DNA from: Mytilus californianus
Taxonomy: Eukaryota; Mollusca; Bivalvia; Mytilida; Mytilidae
Direction of reading: 5' to 3'
NCBI RefSeq assembly: GCF_021869535.1
Contig: NW_026262712.1
Span: forward strand, 67,240,100-67,304,099
DNA length: 64,000 nucleotides
The notes under the pieces are model-generated. The model saw only the letters and a list, made by a program, of their open reading frames with translations. It was not told where the DNA came from and made no database searches. Both the position numbers and the translations under genes were made by a program. Positions 45,430 to 57,157 of the stretch are shown piece after piece; position 1 is the first letter of the stretch; every line of letters begins with the position of its first letter.

Positions 45430-47186
45430 TAATCATTTGTCCATTATGACAGGACAAACTTTGTTATTCTGTGATAATATTGTGAACTATAGCATTGTAG
45501 GCTTAATTTCTCAGATCGTTTCAAAATTAACCTCTGTGGAAAAAGGAACTGGATTTATAAAAAAAGATATGGTTTGTGCTTAATGTTCAAAAAACTTTTG
45601 AGAAAATTTGGACTTTTTTTTTTGTATTTAAAATTACATAATTATGATACACACCTTTTATATCAACATTTTTTATTTTTATTTCCAAATTTTGTTCTTA
45701 TATATTGGTTAGTAAGAAATATTTGCAACTTGGTATTTGTTAAGTAGATGAAAATGCCTATTTGCAGTTTCTTCATTTAATGAACATTACATTATATTTT
45801 TATGTATGAACTTATGCAAAGAAAATAACACTGCCACCAACAAACTTTTCTTTAAAAAATAGACCTAATATAAATCAGATCCGGTCAGGTGTACAGGTAT
45901 GAATGATTTTCTATTCATTGTTTTTATGGAATTTTATTTTAGTTGAATTTCGATTTCCATTATTTACACCATTAATATCATTTAAAATACATGAAATATA
46001 CCAAAATTAAAAAAAAAATCCTAATTAAAGCATTTTTGAAATAAAAAAAAACGTATCAGACATTGCTTTATAACTCATATTCAAGACTTAATGTGAAGAG
46101 AGAAATGTAAGCATTTTAGATTAATATTATTCACTGGTTGACTATATATCAATAGAGTTAAGTTTTTCATATAACATGAAACATTCTTAAAATTAACATA
46201 TTGTCAAATATCATGTAAAATTAATGGCTTGCCTCAGTAATTATCTAGAAATTGCAATCAACAATTAATTCAAATTCACATTTACAATGTAATAAAAAGA
46301 ATGAATAAGATACATGACTATTAGGTTAAAAGTTTTAAAGTCAATATCCCTGGCTGAGATTTACAAACGAATATAACATTATGAATAAATCATGTAAATG
46401 GGACGCATTTTTTAAACAATACTTTTATCAGGTCTAATAATGACGACAATGTAACAATTAAAAATGGCTCTCATGTCTACTGTGGCTATAAAACTGTATT
46501 TTTCAAAGCAGTGCTATACTTTGCATCTTTAATTAAGTGTGGTTCAGAAAAATGTCTGGATACTTTTTGTTTGTTAATTTGTAGATCAAAGTTATTAGTA
46601 ATTGTTGTGTATTTGAAGGTTAGAATACATAATTTTTTCATTAATATTTATTTTTTTGTGTATCTTTATTTTATACTTTTATATTTTTGTTGAAATTTAT
46701 GACTTGTTACATGTGGATACCTTTCTGATTTATTTATATAAGTCATGACTGATAATTTGTTTTTGTCTACCCTGCATTTCATTGGCATTACATTGAATGA
46801 ATACTAAATGACCAGTATTGTACTGTAATTCACTTGTTTACATTTGTTATCTCAAAACTTAAGGTTTAGATATAACCACTACTTGTTAATTTTGTTACCA
46901 TCCTATTATAAGTGTCACTTCGAAAAACAAATTGTGGTACTACATTTTTTGTTTGGTCACTTATAAATACAAATGGTTTGATTTTTGAAAGATTTTCCAA
47001 ACTTTGTTTTAGTTTTTTTTTTTTTTTCATCTCAGACCATTACATCCCATTCAGCAAGCAAAACAAAGAAAGTCACAACTTTGTTGTAACTGGATATCCA
47101 ACATTGATGCTACAAAATCACTTGCCCTTAATTGTCGAGCTGTTGAGTATTATGAGCTGTCCCAACGTTTGTGTAAAAATGATATA
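45430..47186 (+). other. FAR 3' flank and AT-rich intergenic DNA
   Basis: AATAAA motifs occur near 46039, 46289 and 46384, any of which could be the FAR poly(A) signal; none is clearly best. Short frames at 46511-47187 are AT-driven and unsupported. Confidence 0.45.
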
Positions 47187-47280
47187 GATATAAGAAGATG
47201 TGGTATGAGTGCCAATGAGACAACTCTCCATCAGAGTCAAAATTTATAAAAGTAAACCATTATAGGTCACAATATACATG
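47187..47280 (+). repeat. Dispersed repeat family A, short piece
   Basis: AGATATAAGAAGATGTGGTA to ACCATTATAGGTCACAAT. Confidence 0.7.
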
Positions 47281-48424
47281 CTTAATTGACAAGTAAATGT
47301 CTATAATTATCTTGCTGAACTTATCTTTTTAATTCATGCATCAATGGTTGATTTTTTTTAGATTTGTGGAAAAAAAAACTTTTAGTTTTTGAATGTCTTC
47401 AATGAATTTAAATCGACATATATATATTTATATCCTTAACGGTGTCAAAAAAAAGTAAGAAATGAAATATTCTCCCATAGATTTGAGCTTTTTCTATTTT
47501 TATAAAAAAAAATCATACCAAATGTTTGTTAAATTATCTCTGTCAATTAACTGATACATTTATTTGCTGTATTGGCAGTGAATTCATTTTACATTACATG
47601 TATTTACATTGTATTGCAACAGAACCATTATTACCCTATCAAATCATGATATTTTCTACAAACAGTTTGAAACTATATGGGGAAAACACATTCTCCTTCA
47701 ATTTACTCCTGAGCTACAATATTTTTCCACCCATCAATGACAGCAAAGCAAACAAATAAAATGTAAGTCATTTACAACAAAAGGACAATCCATATTCTCA
47801 TTTTTGTTAAGAAAAGATTTGCATTTTATTGGTTGGACTGTTGTTTGTTGCTATATTTTTTTTCATTTGGACAAAAGTATTTTCTAGATCAAGAATTACA
47901 TTCGGTTGTTCCTAATAATGATGAAAATGTTAGCTACTGAATTTGAAAATAACAGCATCATTTTTTTTTTAATAGATAATATATACATGATATAATAACT
48001 GAACTTTATTGAAAAATAAAGATAGAACTATGTATTTGTTTTTGCCATTCTAAAATTGTCATTATTGATGGTGGAAGAGGATGTCTTTATTTTTCATATG
48101 CAATACATTGGAAGAAATGAATGCTAAATAATATAAAAATGTAGGAGAAATGACAAGAATCATATTATATATTATCAAAAGTATATTTAAAATCTATTGT
48201 TTTGAATATATGACCTATACTAAATAATTTTCTAGAAATCACCATATTTGGGACCTTATTAAACAGGTATTTTGATTCTCCTTAGAATTGACTTGACAAA
48301 AGTCTTGAATATTGCCTTTAATAATTAACCATGATTGTTGGCAAAATTGTAATTTGATCTTAATATCTGCATATATTTTGAAATATATTCTTCTATGAAA
48401 ACAAAGTGCAAATCTTCAAAATAT
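47281..48424. other. Intergenic, nothing recognised
   Basis: AT-rich. Frames are short and without domains. Confidence 0.4.
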
Positions 48425-49470
48425 ATTCAATATAGAAATAAGAAGATGTGGTTTGATTGCCAATGAAACAACCATCTGACTAAGTCCAAATGATGTCCAT
48501 TTAAGGACTCACAGTACAGAATTTTCCAATGAGCAAATCCGATGTCATATAGATAGCTATAAAAGGTCCATGACATGATATAAGTTAAACAATTCTTACA
48601 AAAAAACAAAATAAAACCCTGATTTTTGGCAAAACAAATATGATTAACAGCTACAGACGACTACCACTGAAGTAAAGGCCCCTGAATTTGGACGAGCACA
48701 TATAGAATGGTGGGGCTAATTATGTTTGTGAGCGCTTAAATCTACCCTAATTCTTAAAATTCTTCTCTAACATGGTCAGTGGTGTACCAGCATATTATAA
48801 GAACAAACTTTACAGTAGTTAGAAATGACTTGACTCATCTGATTTGCACAAAGCACAAAAAACTTATATGAAGACAAAAGACACAAAGTACCAATCTAAG
48901 GGTACTCACAGATACCGAACTATACCATAGTTCAAAGCCAATAACAAATTATAGACCAATTTTTTTGTCCTTTTTTTATGAAATGGCTTTACCTGTTGAC
49001 CAGAGGTCAGTCAACATAAATTGTGTGCTGTAAATTCAGAAAATATTGCATGCATTTATTATCACCAAGATTGAAGATGAAAATATAAGATTACTTATTG
49101 CAAATTCAGGAAAATCTGCATACAGATATATGTATTCAATTTAGAATGAGATTTCTTATTATTGTGATATTCACACAGTCACTTTTTTTTGGCATTTATA
49201 AAAACAATACATTAATTATTGAATTTACAGTAATTAGATAAAAGACTCTTACTACACATAAGCATTTTGAAATCAGAAATGTATGGAAAAATACGCAAAT
49301 GTGAAAGTTGTTTATAGATAAATCATGTTATCCCGTACTAAGGTATTAGTCAGAACACTTCAACAGATAAAGTGTAAAGAATTCATAAACAATATGAGAA
49401 AAGCATGGCCTGATGCAATGCCAAAATATAAGTAAATGATATTGACAGGATATAGGACTGTTAGTCTTTA
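48425..49470 (+). repeat. Dispersed repeat family A, long diverged copy
   Basis: Starts AATATAGAAATAAGAAGATG, with AGCTATAAAAGGTCCATGAC and GTTTGTGAGCGCTTAAAT blocks. The distal part (about 49380-49470, GCATGGCCTGATGCAATGCC) matches the far end of 24148-24840. Internal insertions make it longer than that copy. Confidence 0.6.
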
Positions 49471-49695
49471 TACCTCTACAACAATACATTCTATGTAGAA
49501 CCATGTACAAAAAAGCAACATTTAAAACTGTAAATCTAAATGAATTTATTGCATAACAAACAGACAGTTGCTGAAAATTCACAAGGTTTCACCATTAGCA
49601 AGTGAGATGCACATCTTGAATTAATAGAGTGAAAACCTAGAAATTGAAAAACTGGGTAGACAACTGGTGGGAGGAGTTCAAAAATTTCAAAAAGC

Positions 49696-50672
49696 TGCCA
49701 CTATTCCTTTAAGAATGGTCTGACATGACCAAAACCAACTTTATTTAGACTGCCACTATTCCTTTAAGAATGGTCTAACATGACCAAAACAAACTTTAAT
49801 TAGACTGCCACTATTCCTTTAAGAATGGTCTAACATGACCAAAACAAACTTTAATTAGACTGCCACTATTCCTTTAAGAATGGTCTAACATGACCAAAAC
49901 AAACTTTAATTAGACTGCCACTATTCATTTAAGAATGGTCTAACATGACCAAAACAAACTTTAATTAGACTGCCACTATTCATTTAAGAATGGTCTAACA
50001 TGACCAAAACAAACTTTAATTAGACTGCCACTATTCATTTAAGAATGGTCTAACATGACCAAAACAAACTTTAATTAGACTGCCACTATTCCTTTAAGAA
50101 TGGTCTAACATGACCAAAACAAACTTTAATTAGACTGCCACTATTCATTTAAGAATGGTCTAACATGACCAAAACAAACTTTAATTAGACTGCCACTATT
50201 CATTTAAGAATGGTCTAACATGACCAAAACAAACTTTAATTAGACTGCCACTATTCCTTTAAGAATGGTCTAACATGACCTAACACCAATTTAATTTAGT
50301 TGCCACTACTCCTTTAAGAATGGTCTAACATGACCTAAACTAACTTAAATTAGGTTGCCACTATTCATTTAAGAATTATCCAACATGACCTAAACTAACT
50401 TTAAATATTTTACCACTATTCCTTCAAGAATGGTGGTTAATGACCTAAACCAACTTCAAATAGGCTGCTACTATTCCGTAAAAAATGGTGGTTAATGATC
50501 TAAACCATCTTCAAATAGGCTGCCACTATTCCTTTAAGAGTGGTGGCTAATGACCTTAATTTCAAATAGGCTGCCACTATTCCTTATAGAATGGTGGTTA
50601 ATGACTAAAACCAGCTTCAAATAGGCTGCCATTATTCCATAAGGAATGGTAATTAATGACCTAAACCAACTT
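49696..50672. repeat. 55-bp minisatellite, about 18 copies, degenerate at the right
   Basis: The unit starts TGCCACTATTCCTTTAAGAA and ends AACTTTAATTAGAC; successive starts are 55 bases apart (49696, 49751 and so on). Units up to about 50270 are near-identical with a recurring CCTTTAAG/CATTTAAG variant. Units after 50280 diverge progressively (GGTGGTTAATGACC in place of GGTCTAACATGACC). The unit holds a small imperfect palindrome ATTCCTTTAAGAAT. Confidence 0.95.
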
Positions 50673-50869
50673 TGTCGTGTGAAGAGCAAGGTGGCACCAA
50701 AATTTAATTGAAATTTACTCTTATTATACTCTTTCAGAATTCTATGTGGAAACCAAAAACTACATCAAACTAGGACCAAGAAATTCTTAAAATGATAAAT
50801 TAAAAAAAAAATATATATAAAAAATCAGAAATTTTTTTGAAGGACAAGCTCCTACAATGCTTTTTTATG

Positions 50870-51110
50870 CCCCACCTAGGGGCATTATGTTTTTCGGTCT
50901 GTGCGTCCGTTCGTTCGTCCGTCCGTCCGTCCGTCTGTCCCGCTTCAGGTTAAAGTTTTTGGTCAAGGTAGTTTTTGATGAAGTTGAAGTCCAATCAACT
51001 TGAAACTTAGTACACATGTTCCCTATGATATGATCTTTCTAATTTTAATGCCAAATTAGAGCTTTGACCCCAATTTCACGGCCCACTGAACATTCACCTT
51101 TAAACAAGAC
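50870..51110 (+). repeat. Dispersed repeat, GCCCCACCTAGGGGC family
   Basis: TATGCCCCACCTAGGGGCAT is followed by a (CCGT)n-like stretch and TTAAAGTTTTTGGTCAAGG. A partial relative is at 30830-31090. Confidence 0.6.
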
Positions 51111-52130
51111 ACCAACATTAGAAAAAGTAGAAAATTTTCCAAAATAAATTATTAAAAAAGCTTGAAATATTATGTGAAGGACAAACTGCTACCAAACTTT
51201 GTTTAAATGATACACTAATGACCATGCATTTTTAAACATAGAAAATATAAGAAAAGTTCAAGTACTGGTAATTTATAATCATTATAGTAAATGAACCCAC
51301 CAATCACATTCAAACATTACAACAAAAAAATATTTCAAAATATGCTGAAAAAGTTGTGTGAAGTATTAGTTTGAATAATATATCTATGATCAGCATTTCA
51401 TTCTAATGAGCTGAAAACAAGCCCCGTCCACAACGGCAATAGCAATATACTAGTACATTTTAAATATAAGTGAAAATTTTCCGAGAATCTTGCAGAGAGT
51501 TGGACTGATTGCTTCGGAAGCTAAGTACTAGTAGATTGAATATTAGGCTTAGTATCGTTAATCTGCACAGTGTCAATTGTTGACTTAAATCCAAATGAGT
51601 AATAGAATCTCTAGTTAATATCATGATGATTCACAAGTAGCAGTAACATATAGAAGATGAATTATCAACAAAACAACTTTTAATAAATATCAAATTGAAA
51701 ATTCTGTAGAAAGAACTATATGTACTATCATACCACATCTTCACTTTTATATCTATGTTTAGTATGCACGTAAAAATCGTACGTAAAAATCCTAACATAT
51801 TGAAAATCAGTTTACTTCAAAGTGCCTTTTCTCACATACCTCTCATCAAATGATATGTTATTGCCACTAAAACTTTCGTTTATTTGATATGAAAAAATAG
51901 AGGATCACTATATTCGATTTTGCTGTATAAATCATCCAAATGTCTCTAGCATCTAAAAAAAAAGTGATAAAAGAATATTTCTATGCACAGTGCAGTCATA
52001 ACGCTGGGACTATACTATCGGGACTGGAAACTGATCGATTTGTTGAGATTTCATTGTCCCGATAGCGGTTAGTATAATGGTTTGACTATTCGGTGTTTTT
52101 TTACGCTGTGTAGAAAAAATTAACTATACT
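51111..52130. other. Intergenic, nothing firmly recognised
   Basis: A small inverted family A end occurs near 51727-51766 (ATCATACCACATCTTC). No gene is supported. Confidence 0.4.
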
Positions 52131-52134
52131 TACT

Positions 52135-52880
52135 TAAAAAGCTAGAGGCCCTATATAGCCTAAGTCTCTCACCTAGGTCTATGTGCATCTTCAACATTGT
52201 AGACAACTGTTTACAGTTTCCCTCTATGTTATTTAGTTTTTGCCCAAAACACAAAAGAGTGTAAACAAAAATCGTCAATTGAGGGCAATCACTACTATCT
52301 ACTAACTTTTTCGGCAGAACTTGACCTGATTGCAGATCTTGTCGTATTGATCATTTTTTGTCATTTATAGTTTCTGTCTCTTTTGTTAATAAGCAAAAAT
52401 TGATAAAAAAAAACGTCATTAAAGAACAATAACTCCAAAACAAGTCGACTGAAGAATTCAACCATTACAATTATTTTTAGATCTTGTCTTGCTGATCACT
52501 TTTGCTCTTTAAAGTTTCTACCTATCTATTACAGTTTTTTTAAGATTTGAGGCAAAATGACAAAAATATTGTTAAAATGGTCGTTAAAGGGCAACTACTC
52601 TAGTAACGAGTTGACTGACAATTTCCGCTATTTATCTTATTTGAATATTTTGTCTTGCTGATAATTTTTGCTGTTTAAATTTATGATAGCTTTCAAGAAA
52701 ATGGGCAAAAATGGAAAATATAGTAGTAAAATTCGTCATTTTAGGGCAATATAACTCCTATAAAAAGTCGTCTGACAGTTTTGACGTAAATAGACAATAG
52801 ATAGAGTTTAACATACTGAACATTTTTGCCCGTGTCAGATTTTCTCTATTTATAGCGGGTTTCAAAATAATAGACAAAAC
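52135..52880 (-). repeat. Dispersed repeat family G, inverted copy
   Basis: Starts AAGCTAGAGGCCCTATATAG, the diverged inverse of the family G 3' end. It contains repeated blocks with 'GGGCAATA(A/T)' , 'AACTCC' and 'GATCTTGTC'. Confidence 0.55.
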
Positions 52881-52934
52881 TTGCGTTTTACTCCCTATAT
52901 AATGTTCTATTTTTAGCCAGATCGGCCTTCATGG

Positions 52935-53040
52935 GAATCCGGGTCCGTTCGTACATAAATAAATAAAAATAGGGCGAACGAACCCAGGGCGAACATGTAG
53001 TTAGGGCGAACATGTAGTTAGGGCGAACGGACCCGATACC
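52935..53040. mobile_element. 106-bp MITE with 9-bp target duplication
   Basis: GGGTCCGTTCG (52941) and CGAACGGACCC (to about 53034) are inverted ends, and CCTTCATGG is duplicated outside (52926-52934, 53041-53049). The centre holds two and a half copies of AGGGCGAACATGTAGTT. The 9-bp duplication suggests a Mutator-type MITE. Confidence 0.75.
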
Positions 53041-53109
53041 CCTTCATGGTTGGCTGCCGGACACATTTGGCCCTTGACCCAATTTAAATTTTATATCAAT
53101 AAAACGGAT

Positions 53110-53349
53110 ATTTCAGTAGGAATAATATATCATTTTGAAAGAAAATTCGACGAACATAAATTTCGAAAAATTGCAACTTATAAAGACTTCTATAAATATT
53201 CTTTTTATCCAAACACCATATCTTACTGGAATTCACTACCTGAAAATGTATGACGGTCTGAAACCCTGGAATCCTTCAAAAGTGGCATATCCACCATAAC
53301 ATTTAAAGGATTCACCAACTTATTTTACCACCAAAGCCACTGTACGTAA
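53110..53349 (+). pseudogene. C-terminal remnant of a non-LTR reverse transcriptase
   Basis: The frame encodes YKYSFYPNTISYWNSLPENV followed, after an in-frame TGA, by SETLESFKSGIST. The pattern S-F-(F/Y)-P-x-T-I-x-x-W-N-x-L-P and then L-x-x-F-K is the typical end of LINE ORF2 proteins. The upstream part is absent and the stop makes it dead. Assignment to a clade is not possible from this piece. Confidence 0.65.
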
Positions 53350-53448
53350 TGTATTTCAATAGACTGTTTTATTTTATTGTTTATGGTAAATTTAATTAAG
53401 TCCATATGTCCATAGCACACAAGTTCCGGGTAGTTTTACACTCCTATC

Positions 53449-53612
53449 CAGGGGCGGATCCAGCCATTTTAAAAAGGGGGGTTCCCAACCCAGGAGTAAA
53501 AGGGGGGGATCCCACCATATGTCCCCATTCAAATGCATTGATCGACCAAAAAAAAGGGGGAGTTCCAACACCCGGACGACCGCCCCTCCCCCCCCCCCTG
53601 GATCCGCCACTG
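53449..53612. mobile_element. 164-bp hAT-like MITE, CAGGGGCGGATCCAG ends
   Basis: CAGGGGCGGATCCAG and CTGGATCCGCCACTG are inverted ends (one mismatch). The interior has several G-runs and C-runs. The expected 8-bp target duplication is imperfect (CTCCTATC versus CTATCTAT). Frames on both strands here come from the G/C runs. Confidence 0.65.
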
Positions 53613-53954
53613 CTATCTATAAGTCTACTCCCGTATTTGGATGAAGAAGACGACGTCAATTACTGATTTTTTTAATATATTTACGTTTATTCTATACATT
53701 TGTACTACTATTTTTCTAGATATTTTTAAAATGTCTTCGAAAGTATAATAGTTACATGTACATATTTCAATTATATAGGTCCACATGCACTAGTTGCATG
53801 CAAAATTTAATAAAATTCCACGGGATCATCCATTTACATTATCTCAGACAAACAATCAATCAACGTCAAAGTGATATTTTTGACAGAAAATACATTATTT
53901 AACATTAAAAAAAGATTTTAAAGGTGGTTGTGAGTATGACAATTTACTTAGATT

Positions 53955-54095
53955 TAGTTCGTGTTGCTCAGTTTATAGTTTTCTAAGTTGTGTTTTCTAT
54001 ACTTTTTTGTTGTTTTTCGTTTTAGGCATCGCGTTGTGAATTTGTCATCGACTTATGAGTTTGAATATCTCTTTGGTATCTTCCGCATTCTTGGC
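53955..54095 (+). repeat. Dispersed repeat family B, uninterrupted copy
   Basis: CGTGTTGCTCAGTTTATAGT through CATCGCGTTGTGAATTTG to TTATGAGTTTGAATATCTC. It gives the pre-insertion arrangement for 24040-24922. Confidence 0.65.
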
Positions 54096-54714
54096 ATGTA
54101 TCCTACATCCTCTGTATTGCAAAGTATACGTAATGTGGCAATATTTTGGATTTTGATAAATTTTGTTTGCATTTTGAAACAGCTTAATCTGAATATCAAC
54201 GACATGATACATGTCGCATTAATTATTCCTCGTCAATTTCAAATTTGTGAATAAATGTAAAGAATATAATATTCCTTGTTCATTTTGATTGTGTTTCTCG
54301 AAAAAAGTCAATATATTTTTGCTGTAAACATTTTCTTTTAGATGATACAAGAATGTATTTGTTTTATACGATTCTGAAACATGAATAAAAAGAGATTTGG
54401 GATATAGGGCACAATAACAAAAATCACCAATAGGCATCTAGAGGAAAACATAGTCTCCCATGATAGACATTCGTCTATAAATATGATGCTCTAAGTTGTC
54501 CGGAGTCTATATATTTTGTGGATAAGACATTAAAATATGGCATAAAATATGTACTGACGTGAAAATGTGTTTGATTTAGGTCTACAATGCCTTTTAATTT
54601 CGCTATTGATTTGGCCTTCCAACTATTTCGACTCGAATGCACTGGTGAGTTTCATGCTGACGAAACACGCGATTGGTGTACTTAATTATGATCCTGGAAT
54701 CTTTGTTGAGTTTT

Positions 54715-55512
54715 TGTCTCGCCTTGACGAAGTCAAAAAGCGAGACATAGATATGATGTTTCTGGCGGCGGCGACGTCAACAATGTATTACTTTGTGATT
54801 AGGTCTAGTCTATAGTGAACCACTAGTGGTAGGTCAATGATATTTGGTATGTAGTTGTATTAGCATTGGCACATCTATAACAATGGAGATTATTTGTCCC
54901 CGCTCCCTCAGTCATGGTCTATTGACTTTGAATCTTTTGCTTAGTTTTCATGTATTAGTTTGTGATTAGGTCAGTTTAAGGGAAACTGTTAAAGGTAGGT
55001 CAATGATAATTGGTATGCAGTTGTATAAGCATTAGCACATCTCATTTCCATGGAGAATATTTGGTCCTTACCCTTAAGTCACGGTCTATTGACTTTAAAA
55101 CTTTTGCTTAGTTTACCCGACTAGTTTGTGATTAGGTCAGTTTAAGATGAACCACTAATGTTATGTCATTTATATTTCATATGCAAATGTATTGGCATAT
55201 GCAAGTTTCATTTCCATGTGGATTATATAACCCCACCCCCTAATTATAGTTTATTGACTTTGAAACTTGTACATAGTTTACAAGTTAATGATTGTATTTA
55301 GGTTTGTTTAAAGAGAACAGCTTATGAAAAGTCAATAGTATTTGGTATGCAGTTGTATTAGATTTGGCACACCTGATTTCCATGGAGATTGTTTAGCCGT
55401 GTACCTTCAGTCATGGTTTATTGACATTGAATATTTACATAACTTACATGCTAAGGTATTGCTATTTTAATTTCAACAGTTGCATTATCAAAATAACAAA
55501 TAGGCGAGACAT
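54715..55512. mobile_element. 0.8 kb element with TGTCTCGCCT ends and ~160-bp internal tandem repeats
   Basis: TGTCTCGCCTTGACG (54716) and AGGCGAGACATA (to 55512) form inverted ends. Inside are about four diverged blocks with GTGATTAGGTC(A/T), GGTAGGTCAATGATA and GGTCTATTGACTTTGAA-type motifs, period about 160. Confidence 0.6.
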
Positions 55513-57150
55513 ATCTCTGTGTTAACAGCTTATTCTCAACTAGTTCTCAAAACTCGATCGATAGATTAACAACACGTGCATTAAATAACATAAAGTAACA
55601 ATCGAATTGAGAAAAGAAACGGGTAATGGTGACCTTCAGATGGCCACTTAACAATTATGTAAACTAGTTCAGCGAAATACTGAAATGTTTCGCCTGCTTT
55701 ACTTTAATTTCTTAATACTAATGATCCATGTAAAGTGGGCCGTGAAGGTCAGATGAACCCTGGCAAACAGACATGTACGCCTTACAATCATTCCATACAC
55801 CAAATAAAGTTGACATGTTGATTATTAGCATCCGAGAAAAGGAATTATTCATAAAAATTTTAACCTTGATCACTTATATGTGAGAAATTCACATGACATA
55901 AAAACTGTACAGTTTTTTAAAAGCCACTGAAACATGAAAAGGAGGTCAAGAAAAACGTGCATATGGAAGATGGAAACACTGTAACATAAGGCATCTATAT
56001 ATAATGTATAATGTATGAATTGTCCAGGTATTATACTTTCTGAAGATTCAAGCATTTTACAAATAGTTTACACCCCTCCGCCTCCGGATTAGCATACCTA
56101 TGTCTCGCGTTTTGCAACTTTCGTCGCATGCTAGTCACAAAAACCAATACAGGGATGACAATTTACTCTTAAATAACGGTATTCTACTAGTACTAGATAA
56201 AATTGATAAATTATTCACAAGATATTAAGTATACTCACTGTTATTGTAAGCAATTTTAATGTTATTAGTCTGTTGATAACAAAACTCATGATTAAAACAG
56301 ATATTAGTGTAGATAAAATTGAATAGAAAAAGCAAAGTGGGAAGTTATCTCTTTATTGTTTGATTTGGACTTATTTTGTCTTGATAATTAATCCTCAAAG
56401 TATTCATGTTACATGTAATTATCCATTTTCTTATTACAAAACTCTCTTTCCAAATTCATTTTTTTTCAACAAAACTTTGAAAGGGATTTGTTGTTTTCCA
56501 ACAATTAATATGGAATAGTTTGGGAGAACATGCTGAACCTATTACTTGAAATTGGCTTTGAAATAGCTTTCAGTAACTGTGGGTACTCTTAGATTGGTAC
56601 CTTCATAAAGTGTCTTTTTTTTGTCTATATGATAGTTGAGATGTTTTGCGCATCATGCCAATCTGACTAGTCAAACCATTTCAAATCATTTTTATAGGTT
56701 GTTTTTATGTTTCACTGTAACATCAGGTTCTGGGAGGGTTGAGCGCTAACAAAAAGGATGTTTAACTCCCCCTTATTCTTTATGTACCTGTAATCTAGGG
56801 TTATCGTTGGTTACAGTCCTGTTATCTCGCTTAAAGTGTTTCAAACATTTTAGCTTTTGTATGACAGCCTCATATAGAGATAAGAAGTTGTGGTAAATTG
56901 CTAATTAGACAATTTACCATTCACCAAAGACAATAGGACAAACATTTGAACTATAGATCACCGCCTTCAGTAATTTGAAAAACTCATGATTATATTGTGC
57001 CCAAAATGTTAATGGATAAATACTTTATTTAATCAAATATGAAACAATACAATTTATTTTTAAATGTTTCATAGGAATAATCTCTTTTTCCATTTTAAAT
57101 ATTGATTAACCTCATAGAAGCACTGACTCTAACGGTACTGACATCAATAG
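55513..57150. other. Intergenic, mainly AT-rich
   Basis: A decayed family A piece lies at about 56880-56950. TTTATT at 57024-57029 and 57055-57060 (AATAAA on the minus strand) are possible poly(A) signals for the TRIM-like gene. No other gene is supported. Confidence 0.4.
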
Positions 57151-57157
57151 AACTTTG

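Noticed and set aside
53406-53666. Overlapping proline/glycine-rich frames
   Set aside because: They are generated by G- and C-runs inside the CAGGGGCGGATCCAG MITE.
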